Shown: positions 1 to 8,361 of the stretch, piece by piece | How positions within the stretch are numbered: position 1 is the first letter of the stretch | How the letters are laid out: every line of letters starts with the position of its first letter | Assembly (NCBI RefSeq): GCF_947626835.1 | Contig: NZ_CANQTS010000009.1 | Location: forward strand, 1-64,000 | Length of the DNA: 64,000 bases | Source: an uncultured Acinetobacter sp. | GTDB taxonomy: Bacteria > Pseudomonadota > Gammaproteobacteria > Pseudomonadales > Moraxellaceae | Direction: 5' to 3' | Notes under the pieces: generated by a model | Told to the model about the DNA's origin: nothing | Databases searched by the model: none | What the model saw: only the letters and a program-made list of their open reading frames with translations | Program-made: the position numbers and the translations under genes

Positions 1-74
1 TTCGGGGGTATAGGTTGGTTTTTTCATCGGAATAGTCTCTCAGAATATTGAGTCTCCGACAAACCCGGTACGGT

Positions 75-647
75 TCAATCTGCATCATCTCTCAATTGGT
101 TTGCTACCCCTTTGTGTTGAGCACAAATAACTCTCACCTCCCAAGAGACATCATTCATTAATTGCACTGCTAAATCTTCCCAGATTGCACAACCTGCACG
201 TACTTGCCAATCAGAGCTATTAATCATTAGTTTGGCGAGATGGTGAGAGCTTTCAGCACAACTTTGACGAACGAGAGGACTAGGATCGTGAATTAATTCC
301 GGAGCTAAAGTTTCCCATTTAGCACACATTGCACGAACATTTTCATCAGGGTCATTTATCAGCCTAGCAGCTAGATGTTCATGGTTTTCTGCACAAACCT
401 TACGAATAACTGGATCACTGTCATTAAAAAGCAATTCAGCACATGCTTGCCATTTTGCAACACCTTCCATTCAAACAAAGGTGTCAGAATCATAAACTAA
501 CTGTAATGCACACTCTTCCCAAGTGGCACACAAAGCACGAATTAGAGGATTTGCATGCCTAATTTGAGTTAACGCAAATATCTTATCAGACACTATTCTT
601 TGAGATTCTTCTTGCAGGTCAGACTCTTCAACTACTTTGTCATTCAT
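75..647 (-). pseudogene. helical-repeat (HEAT/LRV-like) protein, interrupted by in-frame TGA
   Basis: Reading from ATG 647, one frame runs for about 190 codons to the stop at 75, broken only by a TGA at 471-473. Both halves carry the same 22-23-residue repeat, with the pattern V-R-x-x-C-A-x4-L-A-x2-L-x2-D, as in the segments VRAMCAKWETLAPELIHD and VRQSCAESSHHLAKLMI. This is typical of HEAT or leucine-rich-variant helical scaffolds. The TGA sits where the repeat expects the Arg of 'VR', so a CGA-to-TGA change is the simplest cause. AGGAAAG lies upstream of ATG 647. ATG 468-470 directly follows the TGA and could start a shorter 131-residue product. Function is unknown; such scaffolds usually bind proteins or nucleic acid. 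Confidence 0.6.
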
Positions 648-1065
648 TAATTTATACTTTCCTAGGGCTTTTTTTGTACAAACCGATCTGTAACAGCTTA
701 TTCAGCAATATAATTCTCAGGTGAATAAGCCTACACCTAAAATCTATCGTACTTCCAACTAGAAAGCCTATATCCAACCTTGTTAATTTTCATATTGCTC
801 TCGATCAGAAGATTATTTCGATTTGTTGTAATTAATAAGTTAAAAACTTAAAAGTTACATGTAACGTATGGGGAAATTTCATTTAAATGAGACACAAATT
901 ATGGGGTCTGGTATAGTCTAAAAATACAGATGATATGATCAATCTTTAAATCCAATAAGTTATCCAATAGATCCTCAACTACTCCCCCTGCTGTCATTCA
1001 ATTATAGGCATAACATCTAATGACTGATATCAGTTTGAACTTGATTACATAACTATTTAAAAATA
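648..1065. other. AT-rich intergenic stretch with one inverted repeat
   Basis: I find no convincing gene here. The one structural feature is an inverted repeat, GCTTATTCA at 696-704 and TGAATAAGC at 722-730, separated by 17 bases. It could be a hairpin or a protein-binding dyad. The stretch lies between the 3' end of gajB and the start of the repeat-protein gene, both on the minus strand, so it should hold the latter's promoter. Confidence 0.4.
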
Positions 1066-2940
1066 TTAATTTTCTTCACTCTTATCAATAATATCTACAA
1101 GACATGAAGTATTTAATACATTAATAATTTCTTCAATACTTTTTACAGATTGTGGTTTTAATCCATAATTTGTCATTCTTTTACGGCTTATAGTAAAAAT
1201 AATCCTTTCTTTTGCTCTTGATAAAGCGACAAAAAAAGCACAATTATCTTCATCCATTTGTTTTTTATAAGACCAAAATGCTCCATCTTCAAGACCAATA
1301 AATATAACACTATGATATTCAAGACCTTTACTCTTATGTATAGTCATGATTGGAACGGTATTAACACCTAAAAAAGAATCTATGGACTCAAAAAATTCTT
1401 TTTTATTTTGATAACAGTTCCATAATTCATCAATAAAAGATTGAATTAATTTACTAAAAAAATGAGTATTTCTATAATTTGGAAATTTCGCCCTCAATTT
1501 ATCAATATCAGTAAAAAATATAATTTCATCTATTATATTTTTTAAAGTATTTCTATCTTCCAAATTATCAAAATCATATTTTGTTTTTGTTTTATTAATC
1601 AATTGTGATATTGAAAATTCAAATAATAATAGCTTATTTGTGTCGCTTTCATCATATAAATTAGAAAGGAAATTAAAAACTAAATATCTAGATTCAGTTT
1701 TAATTTTTTCTGAACACGCTCGTAAAAAATTAATTATAAAAACGATAAATTCTTCAGTTAGAAAATTTTGAAATTTGTCTTCATTGCGGGCATTTACACC
1801 ATTTTTATTAAGATATTTGATTAATTCACCCGTATATAATTCTAACCTTCCTTTTACAAGTATACATATATCCCTTGGATTAATATTTTCTTCATAGATC
1901 CATTTTTTTATATCTTTTAATAAATTTTCCTGCTCTTGATCTGGGTTCGCTAATAGCCATAATTCACATATTCCATCTTCCTTATTCCATCTAGATGAAG
2001 GAGATGCGATAGAATCTTTTTTCAACAGATGGTTAGTCAAGTAATTTTGAAGTTCAACTAATCTAGGAGCACTTCTAAAGTTCATAAAAAGATGAATCTC
2101 TTTCGCTCTTGTATCTTGCTTAAAATCTTCAAAAATAGTTTCTTGAGCACCCGCCCACCGCATAATGCGCTGTTTATCATCACCAACCGCAGTGTAGATA
2201 GCATTACTATTTAGAAAACAACTTTTAAAAAAGCTATATTGTATTTCTGTTGTATCTTGAAACTCATCAAGAAACACATAGGCATAAGTTTCTTGTAAAT
2301 ATTTTTTTATTTTAGGATTAATATTAATAATGAATTCAGCCAAGCGCATAACCATAGGAAATGTTAACTTACTAGGTGATTCTGTCAGCATTTTTTCCCA
2401 TGCTTTTTTTCTAGTCTTTTGATATTTATCAGTTTCCAAAAGTGGTAATTTTTGAAAATGTAATTTTAAAATATCACTTTCCATCGTTGAGTTATAAAAA
2501 TCAATATCTATACTTTTATAATAATTTAATATTATTTTATTCTGGTCAGTAGTTAAAATTTCATAATTATCAGAAATTAATAGTGATTCAGGTAGTCCTT
2601 GTTTAAACCTATCTAATATTTGCTTAGCAAAAGAATCAAAAGTTAAAGATTCAAATCTTCTTGCTAATTTTTCTCCACTTCTTTTCATTACCCTTTCATG
2701 TAGATTTAAAGATGCATCTTTTTTAAAGCTAATAGCCAAAATTTTTCTTGGATAAACACATGTATTTGTTTGTAGTAAGAAATTTGCTCTTTGGGCAAGC
2801 ATTTCAGTTTTTCCAGCTCCTGGTCCTGCTATAACTAGAGTGTTTTCAGAACTTTTTACTACATGAAGAGCATTCGTCTCAAGATTTAAACCATCACTAG
2901 GATGCCAATCTTTTATTTCTATATATTTCATATACATCAT
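1066..2940 (-). CDS. gajB: GajB-like UvrD/Rep superfamily 1 helicase of a Gabija-type system
   Basis: The 624-residue protein has the full SF1A helicase motif series: Walker A AGPGAGKTEM near residue 38, the DEFQD box (motif II) near 225, GDDKQRIMRWAG (motif III), FRSAPRLV (motif IV), TIHKSKGLEYHSV (motif V) and VALSRAKERI (motif VI) near 575. It starts 9 bases after the OLD-family nuclease gene on the same strand. That pair is the hallmark of Gabija anti-phage systems, where GajB is thought to sense or unwind DNA and work with GajA to restrict phage. It is somewhat longer than the roughly 500-residue prototype GajB. Several ATG codons cluster at 2931-2940 without a clear Shine-Dalgarno, so the exact start is uncertain; translational coupling to gajA is likely. 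The gene is notably AT-rich. Confidence 0.82.
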   Translation of the reverse strand: MMYMKYIEIKDWHPSDGLNLETNALHVVKSSENTLVIAGPGAGKTEMLAQRANFLLQTNTCVYPRKILAISFKKDASLNLHERVMKRSGEKLARRFESLTFDSFAKQILDRFKQGLPESLLISDNYEILTTDQNKIILNYYKSIDIDFYNSTMESDILKLHFQKLPLLETDKYQKTRKKAWEKMLTESPSKLTFPMVMRLAEFIININPKIKKYLQETYAYVFLDEFQDTTEIQYSFFKSCFLNSNAIYTAVGDDKQRIMRWAGAQETIFEDFKQDTRAKEIHLFMNFRSAPRLVELQNYLTNHLLKKDSIASPSSRWNKEDGICELWLLANPDQEQENLLKDIKKWIYEENINPRDICILVKGRLELYTGELIKYLNKNGVNARNEDKFQNFLTEEFIVFIINFLRACSEKIKTESRYLVFNFLSNLYDESDTNKLLLFEFSISQLINKTKTKYDFDNLEDRNTLKNIIDEIIFFTDIDKLRAKFPNYRNTHFFSKLIQSFIDELWNCYQNKKEFFESIDSFLGVNTVPIMTIHKSKGLEYHSVIFIGLEDGAFWSYKKQMDEDNCAFFVALSRAKERIIFTISRKRMTNYGLKPQSVKSIEEIINVLNTSCLVDIIDKSEEN

Positions 2941-2949
2941 TTAATACTA

Positions 2950-4959
2950 TTAATCATCTTTTAAATTTAATAGGTTTTTAATGCAACTAAAAATTTCATT
3001 AAAAATTATAGGTAGATTATCTTCTAGAGATTCTTGATCTATATTTGCTAAGGTTAGAATATGCGTTGTAGGTTTACCTCTACTTAAAAAGTGATAGTTA
3101 TACCAAATCATTAATTCTTTTTCCTCATCAGAATAGGTAATACCTTTTGCATTTTCTGATTTAAGGGTCGCAGCCACTCCATCAACAACTTTTTTATTAA
3201 AAGATATTACATCTTTATCTTTATCAGGAATTCTTGGTCCACCATTTTTAGGTATATTTTGTTTGTAGAAGTTTGGATAATGCTTCAACATCAAAAAATC
3301 TAAATCTAATGGTGCTGAATAAAATACATTATATTTTTTTAGAAAATCTACCCAACCATTTAAACTACATAAATATTTTTTACTGACCTCCCAGGTATGC
3401 ATTTCCTCTAATTCTTTATCAGATAAAATTCTATTATTTTCTAACCTTAAGAGATCATTCTTATAAACTCCAATTTCAATAAGTTCTTGTAAAATATATT
3501 TAATTCTTCCCCATCCACCACCTTCTCGCTCTAAGTCGAGATCTAATAAAGTTATATAAGGAATGTGTAGAGTATTTAGTAATTTCCAGATGTGGCTAAC
3601 GAATCTATGACCTAATGGAGCAAATGTAACTATATTATCATCAAAATCTAGATCTTTAACTCTCATGAGATGTTCAAAAATAACTTCTTCTGTATCACCT
3701 TCTCCAATCACAACTAAACGAGCAAAATATATTTCAGGATAATTATGTATTGCCTGTTTTATGTATTTATAGGCATCATCAGCTTTATTTGGTAATTTAA
3801 TACAATTAACTTGAGTTATATATTTTTCTGTAATTCTAAAGTGTAAAATATTTTCTGGATCTATTCTTTTAACAATGGCTGGAGTATGGGAAGAAAATAA
3901 TACTTGGGAATTCTCTTGTAAGGAAATTGAGTTCAAAATTTTAACAACTCTTCCAAGTAATTGGGGTGCAATATGATTCTCCGGCTCTTCTACTGCAAGT
4001 ATGGTTAATAATGGCCGTGTAAATTCTATACTTTTGTCATTAGACGATTTTGTTAAGGTATCCTCAATTTCCAATAAAGCACACACAAGAGTTAAATAAA
4101 ACATTGAGCGATAACCATCACCTAATTCATTTACACTAAAGGTTTTATGGGTTCCTGTAGGGCTAAAAGAAATTTCTATTTTTTTTAAAATTTCATCGAA
4201 ATTGCTATTACTAAATCCTATAGAAGTATCGCTATACCTTTCATCTTTATGGAATTTACTCCATATATCAGAGATTGAATTTTGGATTGTTGAAAATTCA
4301 CTTAATCCTTGAAAAGAATCATTGATTTTATTAATTTGGGTATCAAAATTTTCTTTAAAAGAATCATTCCATTCAATCTTTTTTAATATCCTATATAAAA
4401 TACTACCTGATGCATATTTAATCTGCTCTGATGGTCTTCTAATTGCAGGAACATATAATATTTGTATCAAATTTCGTAAATGATTTGGAACTGGTTTTTT
4501 ATCCTCATCTTTCTCATTAAGACCATCAGCCATAGATATAAAATAAGTATTTACTTCTATTTCACCATCTGGGACTATTTCAGATTTTTCCCATGTAGCT
4601 TCTAATCTAATTCGTACATACGGATCTTCACCAACTCCACCTACGACCATAGCTGGAAAAAGATGAATAATTGCATCTTTTTGACTTTCTTCTTCTGTGA
4701 ATTTTATTTTTACTTCTATAGAAAGTTTTCTATTTGTAATATTTGTTGGATCTTCATTATATGCAATATGAAAATCTTCTCTATAAATTTCTCGTTCTGA
4801 TAAAGATGTACCGAATACTTTTCTTAGTGCCTCTAAAGCTGTAGTTTTACCTGAACTATTTAGACCAATAAATGTCGACATTTTACTGACTAAAGGAATA
4901 TCAACAACATCTAGACCAAAAGACCTGAATCCACTTATTCTTAAATTAGAAATTTGCAT
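2950..4959 (-). CDS. gajA: GajA-like OLD-family ATPase-TOPRIM nuclease of a Gabija-type system
   Basis: The 669-residue protein has an N-terminal ABC/SMC-like ATPase half: Walker A GLNSSGKTTALEAL near residue 33, the signature-like region around FSVNELGDGYRSM, the Walker B-like VEEPENHIAP, and FSSHTP. A C-terminal TOPRIM half follows, with VIGEGDTEE near 418 and LLDLDLE near 465, giving the conserved Glu and DxD metal ligands. This is the OLD class 2 layout, normally found beside a UvrD-like helicase, and that helicase follows 9 bases downstream. In Gabija the GajA nuclease cuts DNA and is released by nucleotide depletion. A strong AGGGGGAG Shine-Dalgarno precedes ATG 4959. The high AT content and flanking resolvase remnant suggest horizontal transfer. 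Confidence 0.83.
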   Translation of the reverse strand: MQISNLRISGFRSFGLDVVDIPLVSKMSTFIGLNSSGKTTALEALRKVFGTSLSEREIYREDFHIAYNEDPTNITNRKLSIEVKIKFTEEESQKDAIIHLFPAMVVGGVGEDPYVRIRLEATWEKSEIVPDGEIEVNTYFISMADGLNEKDEDKKPVPNHLRNLIQILYVPAIRRPSEQIKYASGSILYRILKKIEWNDSFKENFDTQINKINDSFQGLSEFSTIQNSISDIWSKFHKDERYSDTSIGFSNSNFDEILKKIEISFSPTGTHKTFSVNELGDGYRSMFYLTLVCALLEIEDTLTKSSNDKSIEFTRPLLTILAVEEPENHIAPQLLGRVVKILNSISLQENSQVLFSSHTPAIVKRIDPENILHFRITEKYITQVNCIKLPNKADDAYKYIKQAIHNYPEIYFARLVVIGEGDTEEVIFEHLMRVKDLDFDDNIVTFAPLGHRFVSHIWKLLNTLHIPYITLLDLDLEREGGGWGRIKYILQELIEIGVYKNDLLRLENNRILSDKELEEMHTWEVSKKYLCSLNGWVDFLKKYNVFYSAPLDLDFLMLKHYPNFYKQNIPKNGGPRIPDKDKDVISFNKKVVDGVAATLKSENAKGITYSDEEKELMIWYNYHFLSRGKPTTHILTLANIDQESLEDNLPIIFNEIFSCIKNLLNLKDD

Positions 4960-5043
4960 TATTCTCCCCCTCTTGATTAACTCAAATATACTAAAAATTA
5001 ATGGCTTAAGTATAACGTTACTGTTGCAAATAGAAATCAGAAT

Positions 5044-5379
5044 TTATGATAGGCACTTCAAAAAGTAGACTGCTCCGGTAATCTCCCTAAAAATAATAGG
5101 ATCTAAAAGTAGAATATTCTCTTTGACAAACTGGATGGCGACTCCCCTCTTTACGAGCTGATCAACTTCAGTAACTAAATTTTTCAGACTCCGAGCGAAA
5201 CGATCCATAGAGTGAACAACAATCATGTCCCCTTCACGGACATAGCTCAGCATTTCCTGAAATTTCGGGCGGGCAGTATTTTTTCCAGAGGCCTTATCAA
5301 CAAAAACCCGGTCGAGCTCAATTCCGTCAAGTTGACGTCTAATATTTTGGTCAACATATCCCACCTTATGACCTTGCAT
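5044..5379 (-). pseudogene. serine resolvase (Tn3 TnpR-like) remnant
   Basis: The 111-residue frame matches the catalytic domain of small serine recombinases: KVGYV...DQNIRRQLDG, ELDRVFVDKASGKNTARP, LSYVREGDMIVVHSMDRFARSLKNL, VAIQFVKEN. Two defects show it is dead. The block after KVGYV that normally carries R-V-S and the nucleophilic serine is missing, so the text runs straight into DQN. After residue 92 the sequence diverges (LLLDPIIFREITGAVYF) and ends where the rest of the catalytic domain and the DNA-binding helix-turn-helix should lie. A good AGAGGT ribosome site still precedes ATG 5379. It is probably debris of a Tn3-family transposon bordering the Gabija genes; no transposase or inverted ends were found. 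Confidence 0.7.
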
Positions 5380-5685
5380 TTTGACCTCTACCAGACGCTT
5401 ATTTAGGTTAAATCAAATACATTCTCTTGCTATTTTTCAAAAATTGACCTTTTCCGATAGGTTCATGAACTAAGTTTTTCATTAAAAATAAAAATTCTTT
5501 CTAAGCTATTAAATTTTATAGATATATTTTATGTTTTATTTATGAACTAAACTTTAGGTAAACATAAGTTAAAAAAAATAGAGTCATCTGGCTATAGTGT
5601 GTATCAGCGGTGCTGAATTATAACCTTCTCATATTTTTATGCGTTTAGGTTATAATGATCACCTCCCAAAATATTGATCTATGAT
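5380..5685. other. intergenic, with a possible promoter for the VF530 gene
   Basis: There is no supported gene. The stretch is very AT-rich on the resolvase side and has a loose direct repeat around the two TGAACTAA words near 5467 and 5543. A TATAAT hexamer occurs at about 5651-5656, roughly 30 bases before the VF530 start, and is a plausible -10 box. No convincing -35 was seen. Confidence 0.3.
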
Positions 5686-5922
5686 ATGAATACTTCCAAT
5701 GACCCTTTACATGGCAAAAAGCTTGCTGACATTTTGGATGAATTATTGGATTACTACGGTGGCTTTGAAGGCTTAAGCCGTAAAATTGAAATTAGATGTT
5801 TTTGCATAGATCCAAGTGTTAAATCATCCTTACGATTTTTGCGTACTACACCATGGGCACGGGAAAAAGTAGAAAGCTTATATTTGTATGTTTTACGTCA
5901 AAAAGCTAAACAGAAATCGTAA
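5686..5922 (+). CDS. VF530-family small DNA-binding protein (DUF2132)
   Basis: The roughly 78-residue product contains the family core: DPLHGKKLADILDELLDYYGGFEGLSRKIEIRCF, then the signature PSVKSSLRFLRTTPWAREKVESLY. This matches the VF530/DUF2132 family, small globular proteins with a DNA-binding-like fold and no clear cellular role. I start it at ATG 5686 because the conserved N-terminal DPLHG follows directly; an upstream TTG at 5674 would add only four residues. It stands alone between the accessory patch and the cupin gene, in backbone-like sequence. Confidence 0.8.
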   Translation: MNTSNDPLHGKKLADILDELLDYYGGFEGLSRKIEIRCFCIDPSVKSSLRFLRTTPWAREKVESLYLYVLRQKAKQKS

Positions 5923-6012
5923 CTTTCATCATCAACCTTATGTATTAGAGTCAGCTAAAATTGGTAGCACTGGTGTAATTTTCTTCTATTATCCTTAGCA
6001 GGAATTTCCTCT

Positions 6013-6705
6013 ATGTTTATTCATGCAGATTTCTCTCAACCTGTCATTATTGCTCCTGAGAATTATCAATGGCTCAAATCACCCGGTGGTGAAGTCAATC
6101 GAATGATGTTAGATCGCATTGGTGAAGAAAAAGCACGTGCCACAAGCTTAGTTGAGTTTGCACCTCAGTCGCGCTTTCCTCAACATCAGCATCCTTTGGG
6201 TGAAGAAGTTTTGGTGTTATCAGGCATTTTTACTGAAGATCAGGATCAACATTACCCAACAGGTTGGTATATGCGTAATCCACACCTATCCGCTCATGAA
6301 GTTTCAAGTGAGTTCGGCTGCCGGATTTTTGTCAAATTGATGCAAATGACCAATCAGGAGCGAAAACCAACGCGTATTGATACCCATGACCCCAAAAATT
6401 GGATATTCATACAAGATCGTCATCTGTGCCCATTATATGAATCTGAATTTGAAAAGACCTTTTTAGAAAAGCTCGTCGCACATCAATCTTTCATTGAAAG
6501 CGACAAACATGGGATTGAAATATTCATTCTTTCAGGTGAGCTGGCTAATGGTTCAGACTTATACCCTACAGGCACTTGGATGCGACTTCCGCAAAACAGT
6601 CATCTAGCATTACAAGCAACTGCTCAAGGTGCGGTGCTTTATGTGAAACGTGGGCATTTACAGCATGCTATGGATGTCTGGAGCAACGGCTATGCTCCTT
6701 CTTAA
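6013..6705 (+). CDS. two-module cupin protein, ChrR-like
   Basis: The 230-residue protein is built from two cupin-like barrels. The first (residues about 30-110) contains RFPQHQHPLGEEVLVLSGIF, the cupin metal-ligand pattern of spaced histidines and a glutamate, followed by YPTGWYMRNP. The second (about 140-220) repeats the layout with HGIEIFILSGEL and YPTGTWMRLP. This resembles the C-terminal cupin of ChrR-type anti-sigma factors, but no N-terminal zinc-binding anti-sigma domain is present. A stand-alone metal-binding cupin, perhaps an oxidative-stress sensor or small enzyme, is more likely than a true anti-sigma factor. It converges with the nit operon across a hairpin at 6711-6743. Confidence 0.7.
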   Translation: MFIHADFSQPVIIAPENYQWLKSPGGEVNRMMLDRIGEEKARATSLVEFAPQSRFPQHQHPLGEEVLVLSGIFTEDQDQHYPTGWYMRNPHLSAHEVSSEFGCRIFVKLMQMTNQERKPTRIDTHDPKNWIFIQDRHLCPLYESEFEKTFLEKLVAHQSFIESDKHGIEIFILSGELANGSDLYPTGTWMRLPQNSHLALQATAQGAVLYVKRGHLQHAMDVWSNGYAPS

Positions 6706-6710
6706 ACAAC

Positions 6711-6743
6711 CGCGATGACCCGAGTACATATTTGGTCATCGCG
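6711..6743. terminator. stem-loop between convergent cupin and nitH genes
   Basis: Arms CGCGATGACC (6711-6720) and GGTCATCGCG (6734-6743) are perfectly complementary around a 13-base loop. The element lies between two converging genes and has no long T tract, so it may act as a weak bidirectional terminator or mRNA end stabiliser. Confidence 0.5.
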
Positions 6744-6763
6744 TAGCCAATGAATCAACTCAT

Positions 6764-8053
6764 CTAGGCAATCATTTCTGCATATTTATGCACAAATATT
6801 TTATGCCGATTCACAATATGTTCAGACACATACTGTGCATCTTGATTGATCCCAAGGAAACGTCCAGACCCCCACGTATATAGCCAAGGTAGACCAATAA
6901 AGCTAACATCAGCATCTACGGTTATACCGCGGTCATGCTTTGGATAACCATTTGCTTCAAAAATGTCTAAATCAATCCAGCCATAGTCAGGTCTAAATCC
7001 AATACACCAAATAATAGTTGTGATATTTTCAGCTTTTAGATCAATCTCAGTTGGCTCAATGTCAGGTTGCCAAACGGGCGTATAGAGACTTGCAGGTTGA
7101 GCTGTTTCAATTGCATGTGTTTCAATATAGTGATCAATCGACGCATTAATGCGGTTATACGTGGCATCTGCGTTGTCTAAATTTTGCTTTAAATTGCGTT
7201 CAAAATATAAATGCCCATCTTTATAATCGGCAAAACGTCCAAATAACTGCATCCTTTCTAAAGCAAATTTACGCAGATCAATATCTCGACCACCATCGCG
7301 ACCTGTTACATAATGATTGGTACTACTGCGTACTTTTTCACTATAGCGATGGTCTTTAACCGTGGTTTCGTAATACCCCATATCAAATAGCCATTGAACG
7401 ACATCTTTTCCACGATAAAAACGTGCACAGCGAGGTGCATCACCAATCGATAGATAGACTTTCTTACCCGCCAAATGAAGATCTTCGGCGATTTGTGCCC
7501 CAGACTGTCCTGACCCCACAACCAATACGTTGCCTTCAGGCAATTGTTCAGGATTAAAATATTGTTCTGAATGAATGTTATATACCGTATCAGGTAAGCT
7601 CGAACTCAGTTTTGGGTATATCGGGGTATGGTAGCCACCAGCAGCAACCACCACTTGATTGGCTGTGGTTTTACCTTGAGTAGTTTGTATTTCAAAATGG
7701 TGCTCTGCGATTTTGGTCACTTGCTCGACTGCAATATTCACAATAGCAGGTGGTTGGAGCTTTTCAATAAAGGCATCTAAGTAGTTTACAATTTCATCCC
7801 GCTTCATAAAGCCATGAGGATCTTGACCTTGGTAAGGATGATTCGGTAATAAACACTGCCAATTTGGTGTGACTAAGGTAAAGTTATCCCAACGTTTTTT
7901 ACGCCAGCTATGCGTCAGGCTTTCTTCTTTTTCTAACACCACATGGTCAATATGAGCGGCTTTTAAATAATGGCTGACCGATAACCCTGCTTGGCCACCA
8001 CCGATGATCACGACATCATAATGTGATTTTAATGCTGTAGGCTGAAACATCAT
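6764..8053 (-). CDS. nitH: NitH-like flavin-dependent oxidoreductase (MSMEG_0569 family)
   Basis: The 429-residue flavoprotein resembles flavin-containing monooxygenases. It has an N-terminal FAD Rossmann motif VVIIGGGQAGLSVS (about residue 14), a second dinucleotide fold VVGSGQSGAQIAED (about 178) for NAD(P)H, and the late motif WCIGFRPDYGW. AAAGGAG precedes ATG 8053. It is the last gene of the seven-gene nit run, 8 bases after nitG. In Nit1C clusters this member is the FAD-dependent oxidoreductase NitH. The exact substrate is unknown; the cluster has been tied to growth on cyanide as nitrogen source in Pseudomonas. Confidence 0.8.
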   Translation of the reverse strand: MMFQPTALKSHYDVVIIGGGQAGLSVSHYLKAAHIDHVVLEKEESLTHSWRKKRWDNFTLVTPNWQCLLPNHPYQGQDPHGFMKRDEIVNYLDAFIEKLQPPAIVNIAVEQVTKIAEHHFEIQTTQGKTTANQVVVAAGGYHTPIYPKLSSSLPDTVYNIHSEQYFNPEQLPEGNVLVVGSGQSGAQIAEDLHLAGKKVYLSIGDAPRCARFYRGKDVVQWLFDMGYYETTVKDHRYSEKVRSSTNHYVTGRDGGRDIDLRKFALERMQLFGRFADYKDGHLYFERNLKQNLDNADATYNRINASIDHYIETHAIETAQPASLYTPVWQPDIEPTEIDLKAENITTIIWCIGFRPDYGWIDLDIFEANGYPKHDRGITVDADVSFIGLPWLYTWGSGRFLGINQDAQYVSEHIVNRHKIFVHKYAEMIA

Positions 8054-8061
8054 GATCTCCT

Positions 8062-8361
8062 TTAATCGATATTATAAATATCTGTAATTTCAATATAATC
8101 TGTTGGCTGTAACGCCAGATGATGCGCTTTGTCCTGAATCCGGTTGAAGGTATCCATGGCAGAGCTACAGGCAAATCCATAACGCGCTCGAACGCGTTCA
8201 GAAGCTGCTTGTAATGCCGTTTCAGCCTGAGTTAAAAATTCATGTCCTTGCCATTGCTGACCTTTTTTGAAATATTCATAAACAATGGTGCTTGGTGAAT
8301 AAAAATTCTCTTGCTGACCGTTTGGCCATTTCACCGTAAAATTTACGCTTGGCATACGCAT
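8062..8361 (-). CDS. nitG: NitG-like small protein (MSMEG_0570 family)
   Basis: The 99-residue protein has no recognised catalytic motif. Conserved-looking stretches are VNFTVKWPNGQQENFYSPSTIVYEYF and YIEITDIYNI near the C terminus. It matches the MSMEG_0570 nitrogen-starvation-response family by length, composition and fixed position between the AIR-synthase-like gene and the flavoprotein gene. It overlaps the end of nitF by 19 bases, implying coupled translation. The start could be ATG 8361 or the in-frame ATG two codons on. Confidence 0.75.
   Translation of the reverse strand: MRMPSVNFTVKWPNGQQENFYSPSTIVYEYFKKGQQWQGHEFLTQAETALQAASERVRARYGFACSSAMDTFNRIQDKAHHLALQPTDYIEITDIYNID

Noticed and set aside
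471..473. TGA in the repeat gene as programmed read-through
   Set aside because: No read-through signal is visible, and the repeat pattern at the junction is itself imperfect, which suggests decay.
6013..6705. Calling the cupin a ChrR anti-sigma factor
   Set aside because: It lacks the N-terminal zinc-binding anti-sigma domain, and no ECF sigma gene is adjacent.
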